Assembly (NCBI GenBank): GCA_021151585.1
Contig: JAGKWX010000024.1
Location: forward strand, 1-24,595
Source of the DNA: Alphaproteobacteria bacterium
GTDB lineage: Bacteria > Pseudomonadota > Gammaproteobacteria > JAGOUN01
Direction: 5' to 3'
Length of the DNA stretch: 24,595 bases
Of the stretch, positions 10,401 to 15,333 are shown in pieces. The position numbers and the translations under genes were made by a program. The notes beneath the pieces were generated by a model that did not search any database, was not told the origin of the DNA, and saw nothing but the letters and a program-made list of their open reading frames with translations. Position 1 is the stretch's first letter. Each line of letters opens with the position of its first letter.

Positions 10401-12690
10401 GATTTTCGATCATAACCCCTTTGGGCCAACCTGTTGTGCCTGATGTATATATAACGTAGGCCAAATTACTTTTCTCTGCAAAAAAATTATAATTTGAGCT
10501 AGAATATTCTGTTCGATCGAGATCAATATCTAAACAAAAAACAGCAAAAGATTGTTCTGTAATTAAAAGATCATTCCAACGCGACATTAACTTAGATTGT
10601 GTTAAAATAAATTTTATATTGGCATCCTGAATGATATAATGAAGACGCTCATCAGGATGTTCAGGATCAAGTGGCACGTATGCGCCGCCCACTTTTAAAA
10701 TAGCTATTATTCCAATGATCATTTCAAATGATCGCTCAACTCCTAGGCCAATTAAAAAATTTTTATCCTGAATGATTCCTTGTTTTCTCAAAAAATCAGC
10801 CACTTGATTAGCGCGTTTATTTAAATCAAGATATGTAAGCACCTCACCCTCATAAGTTAAGGCAACAACATTGGGCGTTTTTTCTACCTGCCTTTCAAAC
10901 AAAGTTATCACCGGAATGTAATCAGCATATTCTTCTTCTGGTTTATATCCAATAGCAGCAATTTCACTGTTCGTAACAAAAGACAATTCTCCTACCCTCT
11001 GCAAAGGATTTTTAATGATGCTTGATAAAAGTTGGGTAAAATGAGATATAATTCGTATAATTGTCGATTCTTTTACAAAATGAGCATTGTATCTTGAAGC
11101 AACAATTACTTGGGAATTTGTTTTTGATAAATTTAATACTAACCCTGGCGAATATTTTTCTTCTAAAGCAATACTTGGAATAGTAGAGAAGCAATTTAAT
11201 ACTATTGAATAAATACCGACATGTTGATTATAACTGGTGTTTTTCAATCGATTTCTTGCAAGATCTTCATGGATAAAACTTAAATTCTTATATCTCCTCA
11301 GCTCTTTTTTTATTTCCTCAAAAAAATCAATAAAACTCCGGTCTTCGTCAATTTTTGCAAAAATAGGAGATACTTTAGAAAAACAAAAACCAAGCTTTAC
11401 ACCATTAGAATTGAAATATTTAGAAATAATGATATTAAATATAGAAACAAAAAGGCAAGATACTGATTCTTCAAAGAAATCTTCATCTATAAAGTTATTG
11501 ATCGAATCAAGATTAACCTCAACAGAATATTCAGAGTAATTCTCTAAGCAAACTGAAGGGAAATCAGGTTCTAAAGAAGAAAGATTTTCAACCTCTCCCA
11601 GCCTTCTTCTGATGAAACTCATCACATCAATATTTAATAAGTCATTATTAACTACTGCATTAAAATCATATATTCTAGAATAGAATGAATCAACATATTT
11701 TGATGTTTCAATAATTAATCGTGGAAGCTTATTTATATCAGCTCTGTGGCTTTTGCCTGTTATTTTCTTGCTTTCTCTTGAAGTGGATACCCACGCATTA
11801 TTAGTATAATCATTAAACGCGCAACAAAAAAAGTTCCCTCCAACAGCTTTATTCCATTGATTTGACATCGAAGAGGAATAACTTATTTGATCAAAACTCT
11901 CAGATATTTTCAACAAAGTTTTTTCAGGATTTTGAAAAAATATTTCCGCATCAACTAGTAAAACATTAATCTTTTTCTCTTTTGATTCTTTTATAAAGAA
12001 TCTTAAATAGCAGTAAAAGTTTTCCCACATTGAATATATATAAAAGTTTATTTCATTAACAGATTTTTTAATGGCCTCTTTACAATCCTCAAAAAGGCTA
12101 TCCATGCAAACCTTTCTATTTAATAAGCGTTCAATTTGTGGAAGATCAACATAACTTAATAACTCTTCTCTATCTAAAAATGGAGTATCTTCTAAAATCT
12201 TAATGATTTTCATGGCTCTTTCTGGTGACAATAATCCGGAAAAAGGAACTGACAGACTATCACTTAAGGCGCAATAAAAATACGAAGCAATTTGTTGAGA
12301 TGGCTCTCTAAATAAAAAAATAAAGTTTTGAGATAAATGAGAAATTAATTCAATATCTGACAATGTTAAATTGTTAACATGCTCATGCACTATCAAATTA
12401 ACAGGACGTTCAGTTACGACGAATTGACGACGCAAATCTAACGCTCTATCTAATATATTTTTACATCCTTGATCAAAATCTCGGTAAGTCTTAGTGTTTT
12501 CATAAACATCCCAAGAAAGAGGGATATTGTTGTAATTAAAAAATGGACAATTTATTTGTCCATCAATACCACTAGATTCAGTCAATGCAATTTGAAAAAC
12601 TTGGGACCGCGATCTTGGCAAAGAAAGAATAAAATAAATCGATAATTTTTGAGTTGCAACAAGATGGATTAGCTGCTCATAATTACTCAT
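1..12690 (-). CDS. Multimodular non-ribosomal peptide synthetase with N-terminal sulfotransferase-like domain (3' end outside window)
   Basis: This is a giant assembly-line enzyme that activates amino acids as adenylates, loads them on phosphopantetheine arms and condenses them. It starts with ATG at 12690 and stays open to base 1 (4230 codons seen). All the catalytic motifs I located, from residue 24 to residue 4230, fall in this one frame, so I see no frameshift. Domain order: sulfotransferase-like (residues 1-345), C-terminal lobe of a condensation domain (about 360-570), A1 (596-1095), T1 (Ser1144), C2 (HHxxxDG at 1331-1337), A2, T2 (Ser2214), C3 (HHxxxDA at 2400-2406), A3, T3 (Ser3281), E3 (HHxxxDS at 3456-3462), C4 (HHxxxDG at 3890-3896), start of A4. 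It lies 41 bases after the oxygenase gene ending at 12732 and is the last gene of the operon seen here. The ribosome binding site is weak (AGG about 12 bases upstream). NRPS identity is certain; the product is unknown. Confidence 0.97.
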   Translation of the reverse strand, partial: MSNYEQLIHLVATQKLSIYFILSLPRSRSQVFQIALTESSGIDGQINCPFFNYNNIPLSWDVYENTKTYRDFDQGCKNILDRALDLRRQFVVTERPVNLIVHEHVNNLTLSDIELISHLSQNFIFLFREPSQQIASYFYCALSDSLSVPFSGLLSPERAMKIIKILEDTPFLDREELLSYVDLPQIERLLNRKVCMDSLFEDCKEAIKKSVNEINFYIYSMWENFYCYLRFFIKESKEKKINVLLVDAEIFFQNPEKTLLKISESFDQISYSSSMSNQWNKAVGGNFFCCAFNDYTNNAWVSTSRESKKITGKSHRADINKLPRLIIETSKYVDSFYSRIYDFNAVVNNDLLNIDVMSFIRRRLGEVENLSSLEPDFPSVCLENYSEYSVEVNLDSINNFIDEDFFEESVSCLFVSIFNIIISKYFNSNGVKLGFCFSKVSPIFAKIDEDRSFIDFFEEIKKELRRYKNLSFIHEDLARNRLKNTSYNQHVGIYSIVLNCFSTIPSIALEEKYSPGLVLNLSKTNSQVIVASRYNAHFVKESTIIRIISHFTQLLSSIIKNPLQRVGELSFVTNSEIAAIGYKPEEEYADYIPVITLFERQVEKTPNVVALTYEGEVLTYLDLNKRANQVADFLRKQGIIQDKNFLIGLGVERSFEMIIGIIAILKVGGAYVPLDPEHPDERLHYIIQDANIKFILTQSKLMSRWNDLLITEQSFAVFCLDIDLDRTEYSSSNYNFFAEKSNLAYVIYTSGTTGWPKGVMIENQGFSNVCQYMGELLNIRPGMYIAQFASINFDAMVIQWSTALTRGAVLCLLSTRHSLLDSLHDVFSMYPIQILDITPSALIHLTVDSCQSLETLVVAGESLPQYLLETWKKHCRVINAYGPTEATICVSAHINNSVTSSYSRCIGAPIENVRFYVLDKRRNLVPIGALGELYISGVCLARGYLNQPELTNERFILHSFNNTVEPIRLYRTGDLVRWNADLELEYFNRVDNQIKLRGLRVELGEIETHLLKLESILSAAVLLRKIFADYQIVAYICVFDADKMNSQEKLSYSSETQKLLGKFLPNHMIPSYIVILDRMPLNINGKIDHHKLLSIEIELPAHNIYSMPVTETEKILTSLWSEILHVPTEHIGLNDSFFRLGGHSLLLMFLLNKIKEILRVEVRLKDLFEATTLVKMGKVIDLYNNQFSSIPELTTQVRPENIIMSFSQQRLWFLDRLLSNKVLYHVPLVLRLSGEWKIESLKKAYKAMIVRHESLRTRFDFKDDLPVQIIDSLEENIEDLIVIPIADFSQSFELGLRDQMMQAFDLKRGPLIRGKIIIVNENELILLITMHHIITDGVSMNIYLKDYMTYYDHYVYDSLPPKPLEIQYVDYTLWQQNFLSENKLKSQLDYWKQQLIDIPEVHSLPTDYLRPEELSYQGGRLRFQLNSHIGRKIESFAQAQNVTIFMIILAAFQSILYRYSGQKTIIVGSPTANRRIKNTESLIGFFVNTLVLKTKFEFNMTFHDLLKQIRQTLLEAYDNQDIPFEQLVSSFGVKRQINVNPLFQIMLAYHEETTEERLDKDLTVSCFEHIDYPISKFDLTLSVTKKNNNYCFQFEYSRDLFQEETVDRFFSHLYILLDEMTSYPHKTVKQVKILNKQDVYQQLVAWNQAQSVFPQTTIHELFEQQVERSPDAVALLFEGRQLTYRELNQKSNQISHYLRELGIGIQPDMLVGLGAERSIEMIVGILAVLKAGGAYVPMDLMNPDERLTYILEDSQIKFVLTQSHLVERWRRLFGQNRSFVAVALDKPEDYESFSTDNLSSMTKPNDLAYLIYTSGSTGQPKGVAIEHVSLTNHMLWLEKEYRISHSDIVLQKTNISFDASVWEIFSILFGCKIHLASPLITKDPSLIIDEVFSSGATILQLVPSVLSSLLPYVEFSKCKTLRYVFLGGEVLTTKLADKLLTLLPEVKIINLYGPTESTIDVCHFKYAPGIKRTMVPIGKPIENVKLYILNEEFQLLPVGSVGELYIGGGGLARGYLNRPELTSDRFILHKLSDESKPVRLYKTGDLVRYLSDGNIEYVGRTDYQVKLRGYRIELSEIESHLLKQPEINHAVVLLRENGETRQLVSYLVVSSRLQRSAEEQSIFFEKLKVSLSDFLPDYMIPSHFQILEAMPLNVNGKIDRQALSAIEIKFRSNNYITPVTKVEEKLALLWSEVLRVPTEKIGRASNFFHLGGHSLLMMNLLAKIHQTWFIEVTLKSIFTNATLEGMGQVINGLFGKASSLPLLEKRLRPVNIPLSFSQQRLWFLEKLLPDKILYQVPFAIRLHGSYNINALKLAYRAMVERHEILRTHFELIDGIPYQVISDSASFPDLEVILLDDILVNINAHLKSCICIPFNLNTGPLIRGQVILIGKKEIILFVNMHHIITDAASTRIYFNELSSLYAHYSEGKECPAALPLQYVDYTLWQRSWLQSDKLKTQIDYWKHELSNISDVLELPMDFSRPQELSYLGGSLSVELSSCLLKDLQKFATAHQTTMYMLLLSAFQIFLYRYTGQKVIVVGSPIANRRDAATQGILGFFANTLALKSDFSNPLTVTQFLEQMKETTVNAYENQDLPFEQLVTHLNISRKTNINPLFQVMLAYQENHAGYDNFGDLIVTEEKEGLSYSVAKFDLTLNVLYQSNFLLLSFEYSLDLFRKETIERFMNHIITILNGMVKYPTIDVRHLPILSDAEVQQQLVIWNQTKKSYIPTTLHKLFEEQVNQTPNNVAVIFEEQEVTYQELNQRANKIARYLREQGVGKQSGMLVGLGTERSIEMIIGILAILKSGSAYVPIDSANPDERLCYILGETQVQFILTQAHLIERWERLSNKKKFIRAIALDVHSMYQSFSSDNLDDIRQPHDLAYIIYTSGTTGQPKGVMVSHNSISNYLMSLFHLFPLSSEESVLQRASFSFDVSLHEIFLPLISGAKTILCAKDQEKDILEIIYLIKRYKISLFDFTPSLLRVFLMQVASEKITSLKKVFVGGENLNKDLAKLFYQKFPSVYLYNSYGPTEATVAVTYHLIEKESQISIGRPMHNVTFYILDEQRELVPLGVTGELYIGGVCLARGYLNRPDLTNEKFIWHKFGEDSELVRLYKTGDLVRYLSDGNIEYIGRTDHQVKLRGYRIELEEIESQLLKETDIDDAVVLLREENSNKQLVAYLVSSSMIDSTLEEKQNFIERLRKLLHQYLPDYMVPVYFQLLNLMPLNKNGKVDKAALINMPLRMSVADTSVLPRTALEQSILHVWQSVLQLEHISVYDDFFRLGGDSIQLIQVTARLQQAGYFCRLKDLYTHKTISDLAVYLKSTKSTTAEQGVLDGDFELLPIQQWFFNENFKKPNHWNQSFLVKVPQLSLNRLQDCLKLLINHHDALRLRFSMSGKQSYVDKIEYSKIQVLDISEINASEVEEILTTWQSNFDIEIGPLWKIGYLQGYSDGSARLYFALHHLIVDSVSWRILIDDIKRLYYGEHLGLKTSSYRQWVNLVKGYTSLYPEEIEYWKLQSFSRNAFELLGSASYSKLIVFDEIFTKTLIEKAHNAYRTEINDILLTALSYALLNHLDMSEQFIGLEGHGRELIDDTTDISQTVGWFTIQYPVKLSTKESIGESIQYIKEMLRCIPNKGIGFGCFFPEMSLPLITFNYLGQFDNNRSDWQLAPEFSGKSIAVENIKPCYLNMNGLIVEGKLQFNLESFTSAEEIDELSRLFQRHLKAIVEHCIEQKHTHYTVSDFNTAKLSQSQLNQLQLGDPYIQAIYPANSLQRGFIYHALSQPEDDAYRVQVLLDYEGAINITIYQQAWLLTIDTHPVLRTYFNWDEEVLQIASKNGRLEFYFHDIRDSKDKEAALYKIQQDDRRQEFDLRKPTLLRLHLIQREEAAFTLLESEHHSIADGWSGRVILKYVHDYYFKLLRGIEFIVVEDKTYLHAQDYIARHRMHSQKVWEAQLSRVEAANDINPLLSRPILLETTRVVTNSDVVTLILDEVLYDRLRRFSRTEGITLHEISQFVWHELLQAYTRDQQTIVGTTVSGRALPIIGIENSVGLYINTLPLVVEWTQDKTVLEYLLQIKHKMQFINEHSFVDLSSLQQGKKKLFYSILIFENYPKQEVSQEKELLQVIFREGVEKVEYLLCLTIYETNERLQIRLHYDTLHLDMIKAKKLLSQFQLILEQISEKSMCLPTDIVLISQEEVHEQLVEWNQTERPYPQLTLHELFEQQAERTPDNVAIIF
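1440..5905 (-). other. NRPS module 3: C3-A3-T3-E3, incorporates a D-configured residue
   Basis: C3 opens with SFSQQRLWFLEKL; its active-site motif reads HHIITDAAS at residues 2400-2408, with alanine where glycine is usual. A3 has YTSGTTGQPKG and NSYGPTE; the pocket residues read D-V-H-D-F-G-S-V-A, a code I cannot assign. T3 has LGGDSI with Ser3281 (codon 2850-2848); aspartate before the serine is typical for T domains that feed an epimerase. The E domain shows HHLIVDS (3456-3462), EGHGRE (3579-3584), VGWFT and FNYLGQFD, all the family hallmarks, so it should be active. The residue loaded by A3 is therefore expected to be epimerised to the D-form before the next condensation. Confidence 0.92.
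5975..9110 (-). other. NRPS module 2: C2-A2-T2, predicted to load glutamine
   Basis: C2 opens with SFSQQRLWFLDRL and has an intact active site HHIITDG at residues 1331-1337 (around base 8697), of the type joining two L-residues. A2 has YTSGSTGQPKG and SFDASVWEI. Its pocket residues read D-A-W-Q-F-G-L-I-D plus the A10 lysine, which matches a published non-ribosomal code for glutamine as I remember it. T2 has LGGHSL with Ser2214 (codon 6051-6049). This is the best-defined building block in the window. The prediction is made by eye from the motifs. Confidence 0.9.
9200..10905 (-). other. NRPS module 1: adenylation and thiolation domains (A1-T1)
   Basis: A1 begins with LFERQVEKTPNVVAL and contains YTSGTTGWPKG (A3 motif), the A5 motif NAYGPTE, YRTGDL (A7), IKLRGLRVELGEIE (A8) and NGKID with the A10 lysine. 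By alignment to the GrsA phenylalanine pocket I read the specificity residues as D-A-I-D-V-A-A-I-C plus the lysine. I do not recognise this code; its second half is like aromatic-type pockets, which is only a hint. T1 has LGGHSL with the phosphopantetheine-accepting Ser1144 (codon 9261-9259). Histidine before the serine is the usual form for a T domain that feeds a C domain, which fits the following C2. Confidence 0.92.
10978..11610 (-). other. Isolated C-terminal lobe of an NRPS condensation domain
   Basis: About 210 residues (360-570) between the sulfotransferase-like domain and A1 match only the second half of a condensation domain. They include the helix-rich 'LFVSIFNIIISKY' region, the segment before 'RSFIDFFEEIKKELRRY' and the closing 'HFTQLLSSIIKNPLQRVGEL'. 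The first lobe with the catalytic HHxxxDG motif is absent; the complete C domains in the same protein span about 430 residues. The lobe is probably catalytically inactive for condensation and may serve as a structural platform for A1, a known role of the C/A interface. Confidence 0.7.
11656..12690 (-). other. NRPS N-terminal sulfotransferase-like domain
   Basis: Residues 1-345 of the NRPS resemble PAPS-dependent sulfotransferases. Visible are a P-loop-like motif LPRSRS at residues 24-29 following a hydrophobic strand, a stretch IFLFREPSQQIASYF around residues 124-138 that fits the 3'-phosphate-binding Arg/Ser region of the family, and a late element VLLVDAEIFFQNPEKTL (about residues 225-245) that corresponds to the usual 'YEDLVxDPxxTL' segment. 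A sulfotransferase domain at the very start of an NRPS, in the place of a normal starter module, is unusual. It could sulfate a residue, act on an acyl or hydroxyl group of the chain, or be a non-catalytic relic. Family assignment is from remembered motif shape, without an alignment. Confidence 0.7.
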
Positions 12691-12731
12691 GAAAAAACAC
12701 CAACCTATTTTAATAAACTTATTTCACTTTA

Positions 12732-14009
12732 TTACTTTTTTATAAAAGAGCGCATAAATCCAGCATTCCAATGACTACTATGTGAATAAGCATCAGGCTC
12801 AATAAAACTTTTAAACATTCCGAGCATGCTTAAACTTGCTTTGCCTAAATCATATGCATTTTTTTTCGAGAGAGAAACATATTCTGGCTTATCCGTATAC
12901 TGAAGATAATCCATGAACATCCTTTCAAAATGAGTTTGTTTAAATAAATAAATACTTGCGTTGAGAATAGCAAAACCTATTATATTAAAAAGCACCATAG
13001 AATACATATTTTCAAAGCGCAAAATGCTATTTTGATATTTTGTTGATAAAAATAAATTTAATAAAGCGAAAAAAATAACGTTAAATTTCAGCTGTGCTTT
13101 AGCAAATTCTGATTTTGGCAAGGTTTTGTCAGAAAAGTTGTGTTTTTTATATCTATCTCGATACATTGGTAAACTATTTTGGTCACATATAACATCACCT
13201 TTATTTGATAAAAAAGGAATAAATTCTTTTACAGAGACAAAAAATATAGTCGAAAGCCTTTCTTCATTACCATGAGTTTTGACTGTATGAAGACTTGAAC
13301 GTATACCGCCATTTGTAATAAGCTCTGTATCATATCCAAACATAGCAAGTGCATATCCATCTTTTGGATGAACATCAATCCAATGCCCATCACCCCAGAA
13401 CTGAAGGCCTGGTTTTTCAATAAGCAAAATAGTTAACAAATTTATATCTTTATGCGGATTAAACCTTGTATGCCTCGTCATTCTTTCAATAAAACTTCTT
13501 TGAGAATAATATGTAAAGGATAAAATAGAACGCAAATGTTTTTCTAGCATTTGGTTAATTTTTTCTGCCTCTGCTTTATTCATTGAAAATTCTGATAAGA
13601 ATTTTTTTAAAACATCTACCGCAAGATCATCAACGAGAAATTTTTTAGCATTGTTTATCGAGTTTATATCACTGTCAAACGGGGGAAGGATTTTCTCCCA
13701 AAGGAATTGTCGAAAAGTCTCTAAATGTTCGAATTCTCTCCGGCGATCGTGATAGCCATTATCTAAAATATTTTTTTTGGTTGAGGCGGTATTCGCTGGA
13801 TAAACACTGAACAAACCTTTTTCTTCATCATCAGACCTAAAAAGCTCTAATGCTCTTTTTCTTAAAACATCATAATCATTAAGGAAATGATTATCGTGTT
13901 TTAATTTAATGTAAAAAACACCTGTTTCCATTATGTTTTCTAAATCCTCTCGGTTGATTTTCACCAAATCTTCAACGACGGGTATATGACTTTCACGCAT
14001 GGAAAACAT
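12732..14009 (-). CDS. 2-oxoglutarate/Fe(II)-dependent oxygenase-like protein with membrane-embedded C-terminal tail (paralog 1)
   Basis: This 425-residue protein resembles the isopenicillin N synthase / plant-type dioxygenase fold. The N-terminus has IPVVEDL and GVFYIKL as in the family's N-domain. The iron ligands are visible as His186 and Asp188 (NPHKD) and His241 (SSLHTV), and Arg251 (ERLS) fits the 2-oxoglutarate carboxylate ligand. Between them lies GLQFWGDGHWIDVHPKDGYA, the usual core. Unlike soluble members it carries about 165 extra residues with two hydrophobic segments (about 307-323 and 337-356) and a conserved end, DYLQY...NAYDLGKA...SHWNAGFMRSFI. A good AGGAG site lies upstream of the ATG. 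It follows paralog 2 by 22 bases and precedes the NRPS by 41. It probably hydroxylates or desaturates a residue of the peptide, possibly at the membrane; substrate unknown. It resembles paralog 3 most. Confidence 0.85.
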   Translation of the reverse strand: MFSMRESHIPVVEDLVKINREDLENIMETGVFYIKLKHDNHFLNDYDVLRKRALELFRSDDEEKGLFSVYPANTASTKKNILDNGYHDRRREFEHLETFRQFLWEKILPPFDSDINSINNAKKFLVDDLAVDVLKKFLSEFSMNKAEAEKINQMLEKHLRSILSFTYYSQRSFIERMTRHTRFNPHKDINLLTILLIEKPGLQFWGDGHWIDVHPKDGYALAMFGYDTELITNGGIRSSLHTVKTHGNEERLSTIFFVSVKEFIPFLSNKGDVICDQNSLPMYRDRYKKHNFSDKTLPKSEFAKAQLKFNVIFFALLNLFLSTKYQNSILRFENMYSMVLFNIIGFAILNASIYLFKQTHFERMFMDYLQYTDKPEYVSLSKKNAYDLGKASLSMLGMFKSFIEPDAYSHSSHWNAGFMRSFIKK

Positions 14010-14031
14010 CTTTAGCTCCTATTTTTTAAAT

Positions 14032-15327
14032 TTAACGACTCTTTTTAAAATTTATATTATCACTTCTGTCAATTATCTCTTTCATTAACCCGGCATTCCA
14101 AAAGCTAGTATATGAACAGATCAATGATGGGTTGGAAATAGACTTAACTAATCCATAAAAACTCAAGGCGGATCTTCCAAGACTGTAAGCATTTCTTTGT
14201 TTTTGATTTGCTTGTTCGGGACAGTTAGGATACTGTAAATAATCGATATATAATCTAGAAACATATCTTTTCTCAAAAAGATCAATCATTCTATTATTTA
14301 TATTGTATGCAAAAAAATTAGTAAAAGCCAAGATAAATATTCTCTTAAGCGATAAAATTTCATTTATATTAAAACTTTTGCTTTTTGCTATAATAAAAAA
14401 ATTTATGATTAAAAGAAATAAAATGCTAATTTTTCTTTTAATATTTTCCATAGCTATATTAATATGCATTTTTTTGCGAGCAGTTTGCTCAGCGTATTGC
14501 TTAATATGTTCAAGATGATTGCAGTAATCATCGATAATGCTTATGCCGGTTAATAATGAAAAAGGCTTTATTCCAAAAAAAATAACTATTGAGAGCCGCT
14601 CTTCGCTTTTCTCCATCTTGACCGCGTGTAAACAAGCTTTGATCTTTCCATGTGAAAGAACCTCAGCCGCATATCCAAATAAACCTACTGCATAACCATT
14701 TTTAGGTGATACACTAACCCAGCTTCCATCTGCCCAAAACTCAAGACCCGGTTTATCTAGAAAAATAATTGTCATTACATCTGTATCTTTATGAGGATTA
14801 AATCTTGTTTTTTCATCATTATTCGCCAATGAATTTTTAATTGGGTAGTAATTAAACGTAAAAATTGATGTTAAATGATACGTAAAATTTCTGTCTGACT
14901 GCCTAAAGTTGTTGTCTTTCACTCCAGAAACGTCAAAGGCTTTCAATAATATCTTTGCTACTACTTCATTCATAATTTCTTTGTTTAATGAAATTATTGA
15001 ATTTGCACATTGATCAAACGGCGGAATTGGCGCTTTATCTGAAAATTGACGAAATGTTTCTAAATATTCGTAATCAGATCTTCGATCATGATATCCTTCC
15101 TCAAAGATTCCCCTTTTTCCATTTGTTTTTGAATAGTTTATCTTGTTTTCTTCTTTACTTTGAAAGAGTTCAAGCGCTTTTCCTCTACAGATAGTTAAAT
15201 CTTCAGTAAGAGATTTTACAGGAATTTTTACATAAAAAATCCCGGCTCTCTTTATTTGCTCAATTGTAGATCTAGAAATATTTTCAATATTTTCTAATAA
15301 TGGGATTTCACTAAAGTTACCTAACAT
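14032..15327 (-). CDS. 2-oxoglutarate/Fe(II)-dependent oxygenase-like protein with membrane-embedded C-terminal tail (paralog 2)
   Basis: This 431-residue protein is a diverged sister of the genes on either side. The iron-binding residues are kept: His179 and Asp181 (NPHKD), His234 (ACLHAV); the 2-oxoglutarate arginine is Arg244 (ERLS). The N-terminal mark GYHDRR...YLETFRQF (78-95) is shared by the family. Hydrophobic segments at about 299-314 and 329-342 and the tail motif DYLQYPNCPEQ...NAYSLGRSA...SFWNAGLM are again present. It differs from the other two in the pocket region (GYAAEVLSHGKIKACLHAV against GYDxELITxGxxRSSLHxV), so it may act on a different substrate or position. The start at 15327 lies 6 bases after paralog 3's stop, with AGGAAAA as ribosome binding site inside that gene's end, a sign of coupled translation. 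Confidence 0.85.
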   Translation of the reverse strand: MLGNFSEIPLLENIENISRSTIEQIKRAGIFYVKIPVKSLTEDLTICRGKALELFQSKEENKINYSKTNGKRGIFEEGYHDRRSDYEYLETFRQFSDKAPIPPFDQCANSIISLNKEIMNEVVAKILLKAFDVSGVKDNNFRQSDRNFTYHLTSIFTFNYYPIKNSLANNDEKTRFNPHKDTDVMTIIFLDKPGLEFWADGSWVSVSPKNGYAVGLFGYAAEVLSHGKIKACLHAVKMEKSEERLSIVIFFGIKPFSLLTGISIIDDYCNHLEHIKQYAEQTARKKMHINIAMENIKRKISILFLLIINFFIIAKSKSFNINEILSLKRIFILAFTNFFAYNINNRMIDLFEKRYVSRLYIDYLQYPNCPEQANQKQRNAYSLGRSALSFYGLVKSISNPSLICSYTSFWNAGLMKEIIDRSDNINFKKSR

Positions 15328-15333
15328 AAGTAA

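Noticed and set aside
11237..11539. Plus-strand frame of 100 codons
   Set aside because: It is antisense to the C-lobe region of the NRPS; no ribosome binding site or recognisable motif.
13229..13420. Minus-strand frame of 63 codons inside oxygenase paralog 1
   Set aside because: It is an alternate frame of the HxD-core region of the oxygenase gene.
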